Assembly (NCBI RefSeq): GCF_003850565.1
Contig: NZ_CP027706.1
Coordinates: forward strand, 5,890,001-5,954,000
Length of the DNA: 64,000 nt
DNA from: Pseudomonas sessilinigenes
GTDB taxonomy: Bacteria > Pseudomonadota > Gammaproteobacteria > Pseudomonadales > Pseudomonadaceae
Direction: 5' to 3'
The notes below the pieces were generated by a model. The model ran no database searches. It was not told the DNA's origin and was given only the letters and a program-made list of their open reading frames with translations. Each line of letters starts with the position of its first letter. Position 1 is the first letter of the stretch. Positions 1 to 8,557 of this stretch are shown here, one piece after another. Made by a program: the position numbers and the translations under genes.

Positions 1-137
1 AGGCAGCGCCCACGTCCAGGGCTGAAACAGCCCTTACCGGCTCCGGGAAAAAAACGCCCGCGCGCCGGGAATAGTTTTCCGCAACGCTCCTGGCCCGGCG
101 CACTAGTCTGCTGCGATCCATCACACAGGAGTGGCCC

Positions 138-1292
138 ATGCCCATCATCACCTGCATCGAAGACCTGCGCCGACTGGCCCAACGCCGTGTTCCACGGATG
201 TTCTACGACTATGTCGACGGCGGCTCCTGGAGCGAGAGCACCTACCACGCCAACCAGGCCGACTTCGCAGGCATCAAGCTGCGCCAACGGGTGGCGCGCA
301 ACATCGACAATCGCTCGTTGCAGGTACACAGGCTGGGCATCGACATGGCCATGCCCCTGGCCATCGCCCCCACTGGCCTGGCAGGCATGGTCCACGCCGA
401 TGGCGAGATTCTCGCGGCCCGGGCCGCAGCGGCAGCCGGCATCCGCTACACCCTGTCCACAGTCAGCATCTGCTCCCTGGAGGACGTGGCCGAGGCTACG
501 GCCGCACCGTTCTGGTTCCAGTTGTACGTAATGCGCGACCGCGACTTCGTCGGCCGCCTGATCGACCGAGCCAAGGCCGCCGGTTGCGACGCACTGGTGC
601 TGACCCTCGACCTGCAACTGAGCGGGCAACGGCACAAGGACCTGAAGAACGGCCTCAGCACCCCGCCCCGGCCGACGTTGGCCAACCTGCTGAACCTGCT
701 GGGCAAGCCTCGCTGGGTCGCCGGCATGCTGGGCACCCGGCGTCGGCATTTCGGCAACATCATGGGCCACGTCACGGGCGTGCATGACATGCGCCAACTG
801 GCGGAGTGGACCTACCAGCAGTTCGATCCTTGCCTGAGCTGGGACGACATCCAATGGATCAAGCAGCGCTGGGGCGGCACCCTGATTCTCAAGGGCATCC
901 TCGACGTGGAGGACGCCCGCCTGGCAGTGGCCAGCGGCGCCGATGCGCTGATCGTCAGCAACCACGGCGGGCGCCAACTCGATGGCGCGCCGTCGAGCAT
1001 CAACATGCTGCCAGCCATTGTCGACGCCGTTGGCGGCCAGGCCGAGGTCTGGATCGACAGCGGCATCCGCAGCGGCCAGGACGTGATCAAGGCCCTGGCC
1101 CTGGGCGCCCAGGGCGCGATGATCGGCCGGGCGCACCTGTATGGCCTCGGCGCCCTGGGCCAGGCCGGGGTCAGCCAGGCCTTGCAGGTCATCGCCAGGG
1201 AAATGGACCTGACCCTGGCGCTTTGTGGCCACACCCGGATCGAGCAAGTCGACCGGCAACTGCTGGTGCCCGGCAGCTACCCCCTGCCCTGA
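138..1292 (+). CDS. FMN-dependent alpha-hydroxy-acid oxidase (lactate dehydrogenase/oxidase family)
   Basis: A 384-residue TIM-barrel flavoenzyme of the LldD / glycolate oxidase / mandelate dehydrogenase family, which oxidises 2-hydroxy acids to 2-oxo acids using FMN. The family active-site signature SNHGGRQLD is present with the catalytic His at residue 276. The FMN-binding N-terminal part (PLAIAPTGLAGMVHADGE) and the C-terminal phosphate-binding glycines (IDSGIRSGQDVIKALALGA) are intact, and the length is normal for the family. The ATG at 138 is preceded by a good AGGAG ribosome site. The substrate cannot be read from the sequence; L-lactate or mandelate are the usual ones. It converges on the solute-binding protein gene that ends 8 bases away. 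Confidence 0.9.
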   Translation: MPIITCIEDLRRLAQRRVPRMFYDYVDGGSWSESTYHANQADFAGIKLRQRVARNIDNRSLQVHRLGIDMAMPLAIAPTGLAGMVHADGEILAARAAAAAGIRYTLSTVSICSLEDVAEATAAPFWFQLYVMRDRDFVGRLIDRAKAAGCDALVLTLDLQLSGQRHKDLKNGLSTPPRPTLANLLNLLGKPRWVAGMLGTRRRHFGNIMGHVTGVHDMRQLAEWTYQQFDPCLSWDDIQWIKQRWGGTLILKGILDVEDARLAVASGADALIVSNHGGRQLDGAPSSINMLPAIVDAVGGQAEVWIDSGIRSGQDVIKALALGAQGAMIGRAHLYGLGALGQAGVSQALQVIAREMDLTLALCGHTRIEQVDRQLLVPGSYPLP

Positions 1293-1299
1293 GCTTCAG

Positions 1300-2340
1300 T
1301 CAACGGGCCGCCCAGGCATTGAAGCGCTGCTCCAGGTCCTCGCCGTGATCGACCCAGAACCCGGCATCCACCGCCCGTGCGCCCTGCAAGTTGGCTTCAT
1401 AGGTAGGCAACTGCCGCTGCACCGTCGGCGCCAGCAATGGCAACGCCTGGCGGTGCACCGGCCCGTAGGGGATGTTCTGCGAGAATACCTTTTGCGCCTG
1501 GGGCTGGCTGGCGAACAGGATGAAGTCTTCGGCCAGGGCCTTGTTCGGCGAGCCCTTGACCACCGCCCAGTACTCCGGGTCGTACAGGCTCTGGGGCCAG
1601 AGGATGCTCAACTGCATGCCCTCCTTCTGGGCCATGGCGATCCGCCCGTTGTACGCGGCGCTCATTACCACGTCCCCGGCGACCAGCCACTGGGGCGGTT
1701 GGGCGCCGGCTTCCCACCATTGGATATACGGCTTGATCTGGTCGAGCTTGGCAAAAGCCCGGCTCACGCCCTCCGGGGTAGCCAGCACCTGGTACAGCTG
1801 CGCGGGCGGCACGCCATCGGCCAGCAGGGCAATCTCCAGGGTGTACTTGGCGCTCTTGCGCAAGCCACGCTTGCCCGGAAAATCCTTGAGATTCCAGAAA
1901 TCGGCCCAGGACTCGGGCGCCCTGGCCAGCTTCTGCGGAGAAAAGGCCATGACCATCGACCAGACATAAGTCGCTACGCCACACTCGGTCAGGGTGCCGG
2001 GCACGAACTGCGCCGGATCGCCGAACCGGGCCAGGTCCAGGGGCTCGAACAGCCCCTCGTCACAGCCACGCAGCAGCTCTGGGCTCTCCACCTCGACCAC
2101 ATCCCAACTGGTCTTGCCGACCTCGACCATGGCCTTGATCTTCGATAACTCGCCGTTGTACTCGCCTGCAATCACCCGGGCCGCCCCAGTCTGGTCGAAC
2201 GGCTGGAAATAGGCCTGCTCCTGGGCCTGCTTGGTAGCGCCACCAAAGGAGATGACCGTGAGCTTCTGTGGCTCGGCCAAGGCGCTGGCACATAACAACA
2301 GCCACGACAATGCAACGCCGCAACGCAAGATACTGGACAT
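1300..2340 (-). CDS. ABC transporter periplasmic substrate-binding protein, polyamine (PotD/PotF) type
   Basis: A 346-residue exported protein with a clear signal peptide (about residues 1-22, ending ASALA) followed by the start typical of extracellular solute-binding proteins of the spermidine/putrescine family (KLTVISFGGATKQAQEQAY). Later family features are the DVVEVESPELLRGCDEG segment and the NGRIAMAQKEG segment of the ligand cleft. It probably captures a polyamine or other small amine in the periplasm. No permease or ATPase gene lies next to it here, so either it works with a transporter encoded elsewhere or the rest of its operon is missing. The substrate is inferred from family only. 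Confidence 0.82.
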   Translation of the reverse strand: MSSILRCGVALSWLLLCASALAEPQKLTVISFGGATKQAQEQAYFQPFDQTGAARVIAGEYNGELSKIKAMVEVGKTSWDVVEVESPELLRGCDEGLFEPLDLARFGDPAQFVPGTLTECGVATYVWSMVMAFSPQKLARAPESWADFWNLKDFPGKRGLRKSAKYTLEIALLADGVPPAQLYQVLATPEGVSRAFAKLDQIKPYIQWWEAGAQPPQWLVAGDVVMSAAYNGRIAMAQKEGMQLSILWPQSLYDPEYWAVVKGSPNKALAEDFILFASQPQAQKVFSQNIPYGPVHRQALPLLAPTVQRQLPTYEANLQGARAVDAGFWVDHGEDLEQRFNAWAAR

Positions 2341-2832
2341 AAGATCTACCTCAATGAAGCCGGCCCGCCCGCACGAACCGGCATCCCATGGGCCTGGCTA
2401 CGACCGTATCCACGGGCGGCACCGCACCAGGCACGACGAACCTTGTTCAGCGCCCAGGCGCCCGCAACCCGGGCCGCAATGCCTGGTAGCCATGACTGAG
2501 ATTTCTGTGATCCGGTTGTTCGGATGCGCCTGTGGCCTGTGGCGGATATCCCGGGCAGGCCATGTTCCGATGGCGAGTCATCGCTTGCTCCCTGTTGTTT
2601 TTGTAGGAAGAACAAATCGATCGGCCGTGCATCGCCAAGGCTCCCGGACGGGGCGTTAGCGCATGCAGGGGCTCATTGTCGACATAACCCGGAACCTGGC
2701 GAAACGAGGTTTTTATGAGGCACAGGCAAGGGAAAAGCTGCCTTGCAGGCGCTCCCCAAGGGCCATGCCCAATGCAGGACAAGCCAGCTAGAATCTCTGC
2801 ACCTTTGCCTTGCAAGCCGACGAGACCCGCCC
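2341..2832. other. Intergenic region, no gene seen
   Basis: About 490 bases between the divergently transcribed solute-binding protein gene and the C-S lyase gene. It must hold both promoters. Short open frames on both strands look like shadows with no ribosome site or family resemblance. I see no convincing hairpin, repeat or operator. Confidence 0.5.
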
Positions 2833-3981
2833 ATGAGCTACGACTTCGATACCCTGCACCCACGCCACGGCACCGGCAGTACCAAGTGGAGCCGCTATCC
2901 CGAAGATGTACTGCCCATGTGGGTGGCCGACATGGACTTCGCCGCCGCACCGGAAATCATCGATGCCCTGCGCCAGCGCCTGGAGCACCCGCTGCTGGGC
3001 TACAGCGTGGCCCGGGACGAGCTGCGCGCGGCGGTCGTCGCCGACCTGTGGCACAAGTACGCCTGGCGCGTGCAACCGGATGAGCTGATCTTCCTGCCCG
3101 GGGTCGAGCCGGGCTTCAACATGGCCCTGCACGCCTTCGTCAAACCGCACCAGCAGGTGGTGGTGCAGACCCCCAACTACCGGCCCCTGCGCCTGGCCCC
3201 CGGCAACTGGCAACTGCGCAAGATCGAGGTGCCGTTCCAGGTCACCGCCGAAGGCACCTACACCACGCCCATGGCCGAACTGCGCCAGGCCCTGCAGGGT
3301 GCCGGCGCGCTACTGCTGAGCAACCCGCACAACCCCCTGGGCAAGGTCTTCCCCCGGGAGGAACTACAAGCGGTGGCCGAGGCATGCCTGGAACAGGGCG
3401 CGCTGATCGTGTCCGACGAGATCCACGCCGAGCTGTGCTTCGACGGTCGTCGGCACATTCCCACCGCCACCCTCGGCCCGGAGATCGCCCGGCGTACCAT
3501 CACCCTGATGTCGGCCAGCAAGGCCTACAACGTCGCGGGCATGAAGACCTGCTTCGCCATCGTCCAGGACCCGGCCACCCGCCTGGCCTTCAATGAGGCC
3601 CGGGCCGGCATGGTGGACAGCGTCAGCCCCCTGGGCCTGGAGGCCACCCATGCGGCCCTGGTCCAGGGCGGCTCCTGGCAACGGGAGCTGATCGCCTACC
3701 TGCAGGCCAACCGCGACTACTTGCTCGAGGCGATACGCACCCGCCTGCCGGGCATCCGCATGCACGCACCGCAAGGCACCTACCTGGCCTGGCTCGATTG
3801 CAGCGGCCTGGGCCTGGAAGATCCCCATGCCTTCTTCCTCGAACATGCCAAGGTCGGCCTCAGCGCGGGGCTGGAGTTCGGTGACGATTGCAAGCAGTTC
3901 GTGCGCCTGAACTTCGGCTGCCCACGGGCCCTGCTGGAAGAAGGCATCCGACGTATGGAGCGGAGTCTGGAGCAGCGCTGA
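2833..3981 (+). CDS. patB: PatB/MalY family PLP-dependent C-S lyase (cystathionine beta-lyase type)
   Basis: A 382-residue fold-type I PLP enzyme. It opens with MSYDFDTLHPRHGTGSTKW, and the run LPMWVADMDFAAAPEI is diagnostic of the MalY/PatB C-S lyases, which cleave cystathionine or cysteine conjugates to a thiol, pyruvate and ammonia. SNPHNPLGKVF (cofactor ring contact), VSDEIHAEL and the Schiff-base lysine in SASKAYN (K230) are all present. The frame is open further upstream, but homology and length favour the ATG at 2833; an upstream start would add 30 unrelated residues. The gene converges on the gamma-glutamyltransferase gene. Both could act on thiol or glutathione-derived compounds, which is an inference from neighbourhood. 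Confidence 0.87.
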   Translation: MSYDFDTLHPRHGTGSTKWSRYPEDVLPMWVADMDFAAAPEIIDALRQRLEHPLLGYSVARDELRAAVVADLWHKYAWRVQPDELIFLPGVEPGFNMALHAFVKPHQQVVVQTPNYRPLRLAPGNWQLRKIEVPFQVTAEGTYTTPMAELRQALQGAGALLLSNPHNPLGKVFPREELQAVAEACLEQGALIVSDEIHAELCFDGRRHIPTATLGPEIARRTITLMSASKAYNVAGMKTCFAIVQDPATRLAFNEARAGMVDSVSPLGLEATHAALVQGGSWQRELIAYLQANRDYLLEAIRTRLPGIRMHAPQGTYLAWLDCSGLGLEDPHAFFLEHAKVGLSAGLEFGDDCKQFVRLNFGCPRALLEEGIRRMERSLEQR

Positions 3982-4011
3982 CCGAGGTGCCCCACAGCCA
4001 GTGACAGGCGC

Positions 4012-5622
4012 CTACCAGACAGCGATATGCGAGTCCGCCCGCGGCTCGGTGCCGCCACACAGCACCGCGCTTTGCGGGTCGCGCAGGATGATCTGGCCGC
4101 GACCAAAGCGGCTCAGGTCATGGGTGACCTGGGTCTGATGCCCCTGTTGGCCCAGGGCCTTGAGCAACTCGTCAGGAGCGCTCCGTTCGATGGCGACCTG
4201 CTTCTGGCCCAGCCATTGCCAGCGCGGGGCGTCCAGTGCCGCTTGAGGGTTCAGGCCGAAATCCACCAGGTTCATCACCATCTGGACATGCCCTTGGGGT
4301 TGCATGTAGCCGCCCATCACGCCAAAAGGCCCCAGGGGCACGCCCCCCTGGCTGAGAAACCCCGGGATGATGGTATGGAAGGTCTTCTTGCCCGGGGCCA
4401 GGCAGTTGGCGTGGGCCGGATCGAGGCTGAACTCCTGGCCACGGTTCTGCAGGGCGATGCCGCTGTCAGGCAGCACCACGCCCGAACCGAACCCGTGGTA
4501 GTTGCTCTGGATGAACGAGACCATGTTGCCCTCGGCATCGGCCGTGGCCAGGTACACCGTGCCACTGGCCTGGGGTACGCCCGCCGTCGGGAGCCGGGCC
4601 TGCTCGCCGATCAGTGCCCGGCGCCGCCGGCTATAGGCATCACTGAGCAGGTCGCCGACCGCCACCTGCATATGGGCCGGGTCGGTGATGTAGTGCAGGC
4701 CGTCGCTATAGGCCAGCTTCAGGGCCTCCAGTTGCAGGTGCCAGGTGCGCGGGCTGTCGCGCTGGTCGAACTGGAAACCTTCGAGCAGCTTCAAGGCCAT
4801 CAACGCCACCAGCCCCTGGCCACTGGGAGGAATCTCCCAGACTTCATAGCCTCGGTAATCGATCTTGATCGGCTGCACCCATTGCGGCCGGTAATCCTGC
4901 AGGTCGCTGGCCCGTAGATAACCGCCCGTGGCCCGGGAATGGGCGTCCAGGCGCTGGGCCAACTCGCCGCGATACAGGCTTTCACAAGCGCTGGCCGCCA
5001 ACGCTTGCAGCGTCTGGGCCAGGGCCGGGATGCGGAACACTTCACCGGCCCGCGGCGCACGCCCCTCGACCAGGAAGGTCGCGAACCAGGGCTCCAGCAC
5101 CGGATCGCTCTGCGCGCTGAACAGCTCAAGGGCCCGCTGCCATTGCAGGGCGACTACCGGCGATAACGGGAAACCGTCGTGGGCCAGTTCGATGGCCGGC
5201 TCCAGCAATCGGGCAAACTCCAACCGGCCAAAGCGCCGGGACAATTCGGCCCAGGCCGCCGGGCAGCCGGGTACGGTCACTGGCGTCCAGCCATGGAGCG
5301 GCATCCGCGCATGCCCCGCGGCCTTCACCGCATCGATGTTCAGGGCTGCCGGAGCCTGGCCATTGGCGCTCAGGCCATGGAGCTGGCCCTGGGTCCAGAC
5401 CAGGGCAAAGGCATCGCCGCCCAGGCCGCAACCCGTGGGCTCAACCACCGTCAGCACCGCAGCCGTGGCGATCGCCGCGTCGATGGCATTGCCGCCCTGG
5501 CGCAGGATCTGGATACCGGCCTCGGCGGCCAGTGGCTGGGACGTCGCGACCATGCCACGGCGAGCGAACACGCTCTGGCGTTGCGAGGCATAGGGGTAGT
5601 GATGAGCGGAGAACTTCAACAT
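4012..5622 (-). CDS. Gamma-glutamyltransferase family protein (YwrD-like)
   Basis: A 536-residue Ntn-hydrolase of the gamma-glutamyltranspeptidase family, which transfers or hydrolyses the gamma-glutamyl group of glutathione and related amides. The N-terminal block MVATSQPLAAEAGIQILRQGGNAIDAA and the autocleavage region are present. The likely nucleophile is the threonine of SGTVYLATAD (T355), and downstream SNYHGFGSG and MGGYMQPQGH complete the small-subunit core. No signal peptide is obvious, as in the cytosolic YwrD-like branch. I chose the ATG at 5622 because a GGAAGG ribosome site precedes it; an in-frame ATG at 5679 lacks one. Substrate is uncertain. Confidence 0.87.
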   Translation of the reverse strand: MLKFSAHHYPYASQRQSVFARRGMVATSQPLAAEAGIQILRQGGNAIDAAIATAAVLTVVEPTGCGLGGDAFALVWTQGQLHGLSANGQAPAALNIDAVKAAGHARMPLHGWTPVTVPGCPAAWAELSRRFGRLEFARLLEPAIELAHDGFPLSPVVALQWQRALELFSAQSDPVLEPWFATFLVEGRAPRAGEVFRIPALAQTLQALAASACESLYRGELAQRLDAHSRATGGYLRASDLQDYRPQWVQPIKIDYRGYEVWEIPPSGQGLVALMALKLLEGFQFDQRDSPRTWHLQLEALKLAYSDGLHYITDPAHMQVAVGDLLSDAYSRRRRALIGEQARLPTAGVPQASGTVYLATADAEGNMVSFIQSNYHGFGSGVVLPDSGIALQNRGQEFSLDPAHANCLAPGKKTFHTIIPGFLSQGGVPLGPFGVMGGYMQPQGHVQMVMNLVDFGLNPQAALDAPRWQWLGQKQVAIERSAPDELLKALGQQGHQTQVTHDLSRFGRGQIILRDPQSAVLCGGTEPRADSHIAVW

Positions 5623-5715
5623 GGCCAGAGCCCTTCCAGAGCGGATTGCGGCACACCGTTGAAGCAGTATGGACGGCAACGTCGGAGTAGCGACCGACGT
5701 TGCCCTGGCTGGACC

Positions 5716-6723
5716 TCAAAGGCTCAGGCAGATTTTCCCCAGGTGGGCGCCGGAGGCTTCATGGGCAAAGGCCTTGGCGATCTCGGCCAAGGGGAAGGTG
5801 CTGTCGATCACCGGCTTGATGCCGGTGGCCTCCAGGCCACGGACCATCTCCACCTGCTGCTGGCGGCTACCGACGATCAAGCCTTGCAGGCGCTGCTGCT
5901 TGGCCATCAGGGCCGCCGTGGGTACCGGCCCGGCCCAACCGGTGAGCACGCCGATCAGGGCGATGTGCCCGCCGATCCGGCACGCAGTGATGGACTGGGC
6001 CAAGGTGCCCGGGCCGCCGACTTCCACCACATGATCGACGCCCCGCCCGCCGGTGAGCTTGAGTACCTCAGCGCCCCACTCCGGCTGGGTGCGGTAGTTG
6101 ATGGTGTGGTCGGCCCCCAGCTCGCGCACCCGCGCCAGCTTGGCGTCCGAGGACGAAGTGGCGATCACGGTGGCGCCCATGGCCTTGGCCAGTTGCAAGG
6201 CAAAGATCGACACCCCGCCCGTGCCCAGCACCAGGACGGTTTCACCGGCCTTGAGGCCGCCGTCCACCACCAGTGCGCGCCAGGCGGTGAGCCCAGCGGT
6301 GGTCAGGGTCGCGGCTTCGGCATGGCTGTAGCCCTGGGGGGCATGGGTGAACCAGTGGCTGGGCTGGACCACCACCTGCCGGGCATAACCATCGACGCCA
6401 TCGCCAGGGGTGGTGCTGAAGTCGGCGATGGCCGGGCCGCCGTCATGCCAATGGGGAAAGAAGCAGGACACCACCGCGTCGCCAACCTTGAACTCGCTGA
6501 CGCCCTCGCCCACGGCCTCCACCACGCCGGCGCCATCGGCCATGGGAATCCGTCCATCGGCGGTGGGCAGGCCGCCGGTCACCACCGCATAGTCGTGATA
6601 GTTCAGGGAACAGGCATGGATCCGCACACGGATCTGCCCGGCGCCGGGCTGGCCCGGGTCGGGCAGCTCGACGAGCTTCAGGTTGTCCAGGGATGCCGGC
6701 AGGCTGAGCTTGATGGCTTGCAT
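5716..6723 (-). CDS. NAD(P)-dependent alcohol dehydrogenase / quinone oxidoreductase (MDR superfamily)
   Basis: A 335-residue medium-chain dehydrogenase/reductase. The N-terminal GroES-like half includes VRIHACSLNYHDYAVVTG. The Rossmann half shows the nucleotide-binding run VLGTGGVSIFALQLAKAMGA. The catalytic zinc GHE motif of classical alcohol dehydrogenases is replaced by IPMADGAGVVEAVG, which points to the zinc-independent quinone-reductase branch despite common annotation as zinc-type. It lies 93 bases downstream of the gamma-glutamyltransferase start on the same strand and may be co-transcribed with it. Substrate unknown. Confidence 0.85.
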   Translation of the reverse strand: MQAIKLSLPASLDNLKLVELPDPGQPGAGQIRVRIHACSLNYHDYAVVTGGLPTADGRIPMADGAGVVEAVGEGVSEFKVGDAVVSCFFPHWHDGGPAIADFSTTPGDGVDGYARQVVVQPSHWFTHAPQGYSHAEAATLTTAGLTAWRALVVDGGLKAGETVLVLGTGGVSIFALQLAKAMGATVIATSSSDAKLARVRELGADHTINYRTQPEWGAEVLKLTGGRGVDHVVEVGGPGTLAQSITACRIGGHIALIGVLTGWAGPVPTAALMAKQQRLQGLIVGSRQQQVEMVRGLEATGIKPVIDSTFPLAEIAKAFAHEASGAHLGKICLSL

Positions 6724-6785
6724 GGGAGGTACTCCACAGATCGATAATCTTCCAGGGGGCTAACCCTACCACCGAACGCCTGGCT

Positions 6786-6807
6786 GTAGCCGCTGCCGCA
6801 GGCTGCG
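6786..6807 (+). repeat. REP-like palindromic element
   Basis: The sequence GTAGCCGCTGCCGCAGGCTG and its flank resemble the short palindromic repeats dispersed through fluorescent Pseudomonas genomes. Related copies occur in this window at 13100-13140 and 39694-39789, also between genes. Confidence 0.5.
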
Positions 6808-6903
6808 TACACTGCGTCACCGGGATGCAGGTTTTCAGCCGCTACGGGGTCGACACAGGATCGCCAGGCAAGGCCCTGCGGGCCTTTGCGCCGCTTCACA
6901 GGC

Positions 6904-7872
6904 TCAGTAGCGGCTACAAAGCTCCACTCCCGGCCGCACAAAACACTGCTCGGTCACGGTCGCGCCCCATTGCTCGCCCACCTGTTCCTGCACCAGCACA
7001 AAGCCCTGTTCCTCATACAGCGCGCGTGCCGCATCCAGACCCTTGAAGGTCCACAAGCGGGTGGCAGCAAAGCCCCACTGGTCGCAGAACGCCAGAGCCT
7101 CGGCCAGCAGACGCCGGCCCAGCCCCTGGCCGCGGGCGGCATCATCGAGAATGAAGCAACGCAGGATCGCTTCACCACCCTCGCCCTCCCCGTCAATGGC
7201 GATGGAACCGATAATCCGCTCCCCCTGCAGCGCCACCCAGACTTCATTGCGCGGATTGTGCAAACGCCCCATCAGCTCGGCCATGTCCGCCGCCACCAGG
7301 CTTTCGAAGGGCTGGCCGAAACCGGCCAGGGCGGCGTAGTAGCGGGCGTGCATCTCGGCGATACGACCAATCACCCCCGGCCGGTAGCCCCGGGCGATGG
7401 TGCCGCATGCGAGCTGCTCGGGCGCCTCGCCCAGACGCACCGCGCGCAACGCACGGGCATAGTCGGCGATGCCCGCAGAGGCACTGCGCTGCTGTTCCGC
7501 GCTCAAGTGCGCCAGGGCCGCGGCCACCTGGGTCTGGGCAAAATGGTCGATGCCCTCCAGGGTCTGGCGCCCGCGGGCGCTGAGTTGCAGTTTCTTCGAG
7601 CGGGCGTCCTGTTCATGGGCCAGTTCGCAGATCTCGCCCGCCTCCACCAACTTGCGCACCAGGCGGCTGACGCTGGATTTCTCCAGCCCCAGCAGCGTCA
7701 CCAGATCACCGGCAGTCAAGGCATGGCCCTGGCCGATCTCCAGCAACGCATGCACCGCCGAGGGCGGGTAGTCGGTGGCGGCCAGGGTGGCCTGCATGAA
7801 GCCCAGCTCACGAACCATCTGCCGGGACGCCTGGCGCAACTGCGGGATAAGGGAAGCAGATTGGCTCGACAT
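6904..7872 (-). CDS. Bifunctional MarR-type regulator / GNAT N-acetyltransferase
   Basis: A 322-residue two-domain fusion. Residues about 10-150 are a MarR winged-helix DNA-binding domain (VTLLGLEKSSVSRLVRKLVEAGEI is the recognition helix; SARGRQTLEGIDHFA follows). Residues about 165-315 are a GNAT acetyltransferase with the acetyl-CoA signature DDAARGQGLGRRLLAEAL. The role is unknown: the regulator may sense the molecule its other half acetylates. An inverted repeat of the usual MarR operator type sits 29 bases upstream of its start codon, suggesting autoregulation. The next gene toward 9537 is divergent. Confidence 0.87.
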   Translation of the reverse strand: MSSQSASLIPQLRQASRQMVRELGFMQATLAATDYPPSAVHALLEIGQGHALTAGDLVTLLGLEKSSVSRLVRKLVEAGEICELAHEQDARSKKLQLSARGRQTLEGIDHFAQTQVAAALAHLSAEQQRSASAGIADYARALRAVRLGEAPEQLACGTIARGYRPGVIGRIAEMHARYYAALAGFGQPFESLVAADMAELMGRLHNPRNEVWVALQGERIIGSIAIDGEGEGGEAILRCFILDDAARGQGLGRRLLAEALAFCDQWGFAATRLWTFKGLDAARALYEEQGFVLVQEQVGEQWGATVTEQCFVRPGVELCSRY

Positions 7873-7900
7873 AAGGGTGACCTCACAAGTGAAGCATTTA

Positions 7901-7915
7901 GTTGTACCTTACAAC
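7901..7915. promoter_or_regulatory. Candidate MarR-type operator
   Basis: A perfect inverted repeat, GTTGTA-CCT-TACAAC, lies just upstream of the MarR-GNAT gene (start 7872). TTGTA/TACAA half-sites are typical of MarR-family operators. Binding by the adjacent regulator is inferred. Confidence 0.55.
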
Positions 7916-7985
7916 CATTTAACCCACAACCCTGGCTCAGGCTGACGACAAGCCCTGGTGGACAGTAATAAAAATTCAAGCACCC

Positions 7986-8004
7986 AATAATGAGAAGCAT
8001 TACC
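7986..8004 (+). promoter_or_regulatory. Fur box upstream of ECF sigma factor gene
   Basis: The 19 bases AATAATGAGAAGCATTACC match 15 of 19 positions of the Fur consensus GATAATGATAATCATTATC. The site lies about 45 bases before the sigma-factor start, where Fur-Fe(II) would block transcription under iron sufficiency. Confidence 0.72.
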
Positions 8005-8047
8005 ATAAGCACCCATTTTGCCCACCTCGACCTCGGAACCCTTATCG

Positions 8048-8557
8048 ATGGTGCCCACCCCTTCGCTACAGCACGCCGTGGGCGAGCTCTACCTCCAGCA
8101 TCACAACTGGGTGGTGCAACTGCTGCGACGCAAGCTCGGCAACCAGGACCAGGCCATGGACCTGGCGCAGGACACCTTTGTGCGCATCTTGCGCAGCGAG
8201 CAACTGCCGGTACTGCGCGAACCCCGGGCCTACCTGAACACCGTGGCCAGCCGCCTGTGCGGGCAGTATTTCCGCCGCCAGGCCCTGGAGCGCGCGTACC
8301 TGGAGACCCTCGCGCAGCTGGAGCCGCAGCACCAGCCCTCGCCGGAAACCCGACTGCTGGTACTCGAGGCGCTGGACGCCGTGGGCCAGGTGCTGGACGG
8401 CCTGGGCAGCCGGGTGCGCGAGGTGTTTCTGCTGTCCCAGCTCGAAGGCCTGACCTACCCGCAGATTGCTGAACGCCTGCAGCTCTCGGTCAACGTGGTG
8501 CAAAAAGCCATGCTCAAGGCCTACCGCCATTGCTATGCGGCGGTGTACCCGGGATGA
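8048..8557 (+). CDS. FecI-like ECF sigma-70 factor (iron starvation sigma)
   Basis: A 169-residue extracytoplasmic-function sigma factor. Region 2 is seen around LRRKLGNQDQAMDLAQDTFVRIL, and region 4 around SRVREVFLLSQLEGLTYPQIAERLQLS. It should direct RNA polymerase to the receptor gene downstream when a ferric siderophore binds that receptor. The ATG at 8048 is my choice; an in-frame TTG at 8018 would add 10 residues. Its last bases overlap the anti-sigma gene (ATGA), so the two are translationally coupled. The Fur-like box upstream makes it iron-repressed. Confidence 0.88.
   Translation: MVPTPSLQHAVGELYLQHHNWVVQLLRRKLGNQDQAMDLAQDTFVRILRSEQLPVLREPRAYLNTVASRLCGQYFRRQALERAYLETLAQLEPQHQPSPETRLLVLEALDAVGQVLDGLGSRVREVFLLSQLEGLTYPQIAERLQLSVNVVQKAMLKAYRHCYAAVYPG

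Noticed and set aside
2447..2950. Small gene on the minus strand in the 2341-2832 gap
   Set aside because: It runs into the coding region of the C-S lyase, has Arg/Pro/Gly-rich shadow composition and no ribosome site.
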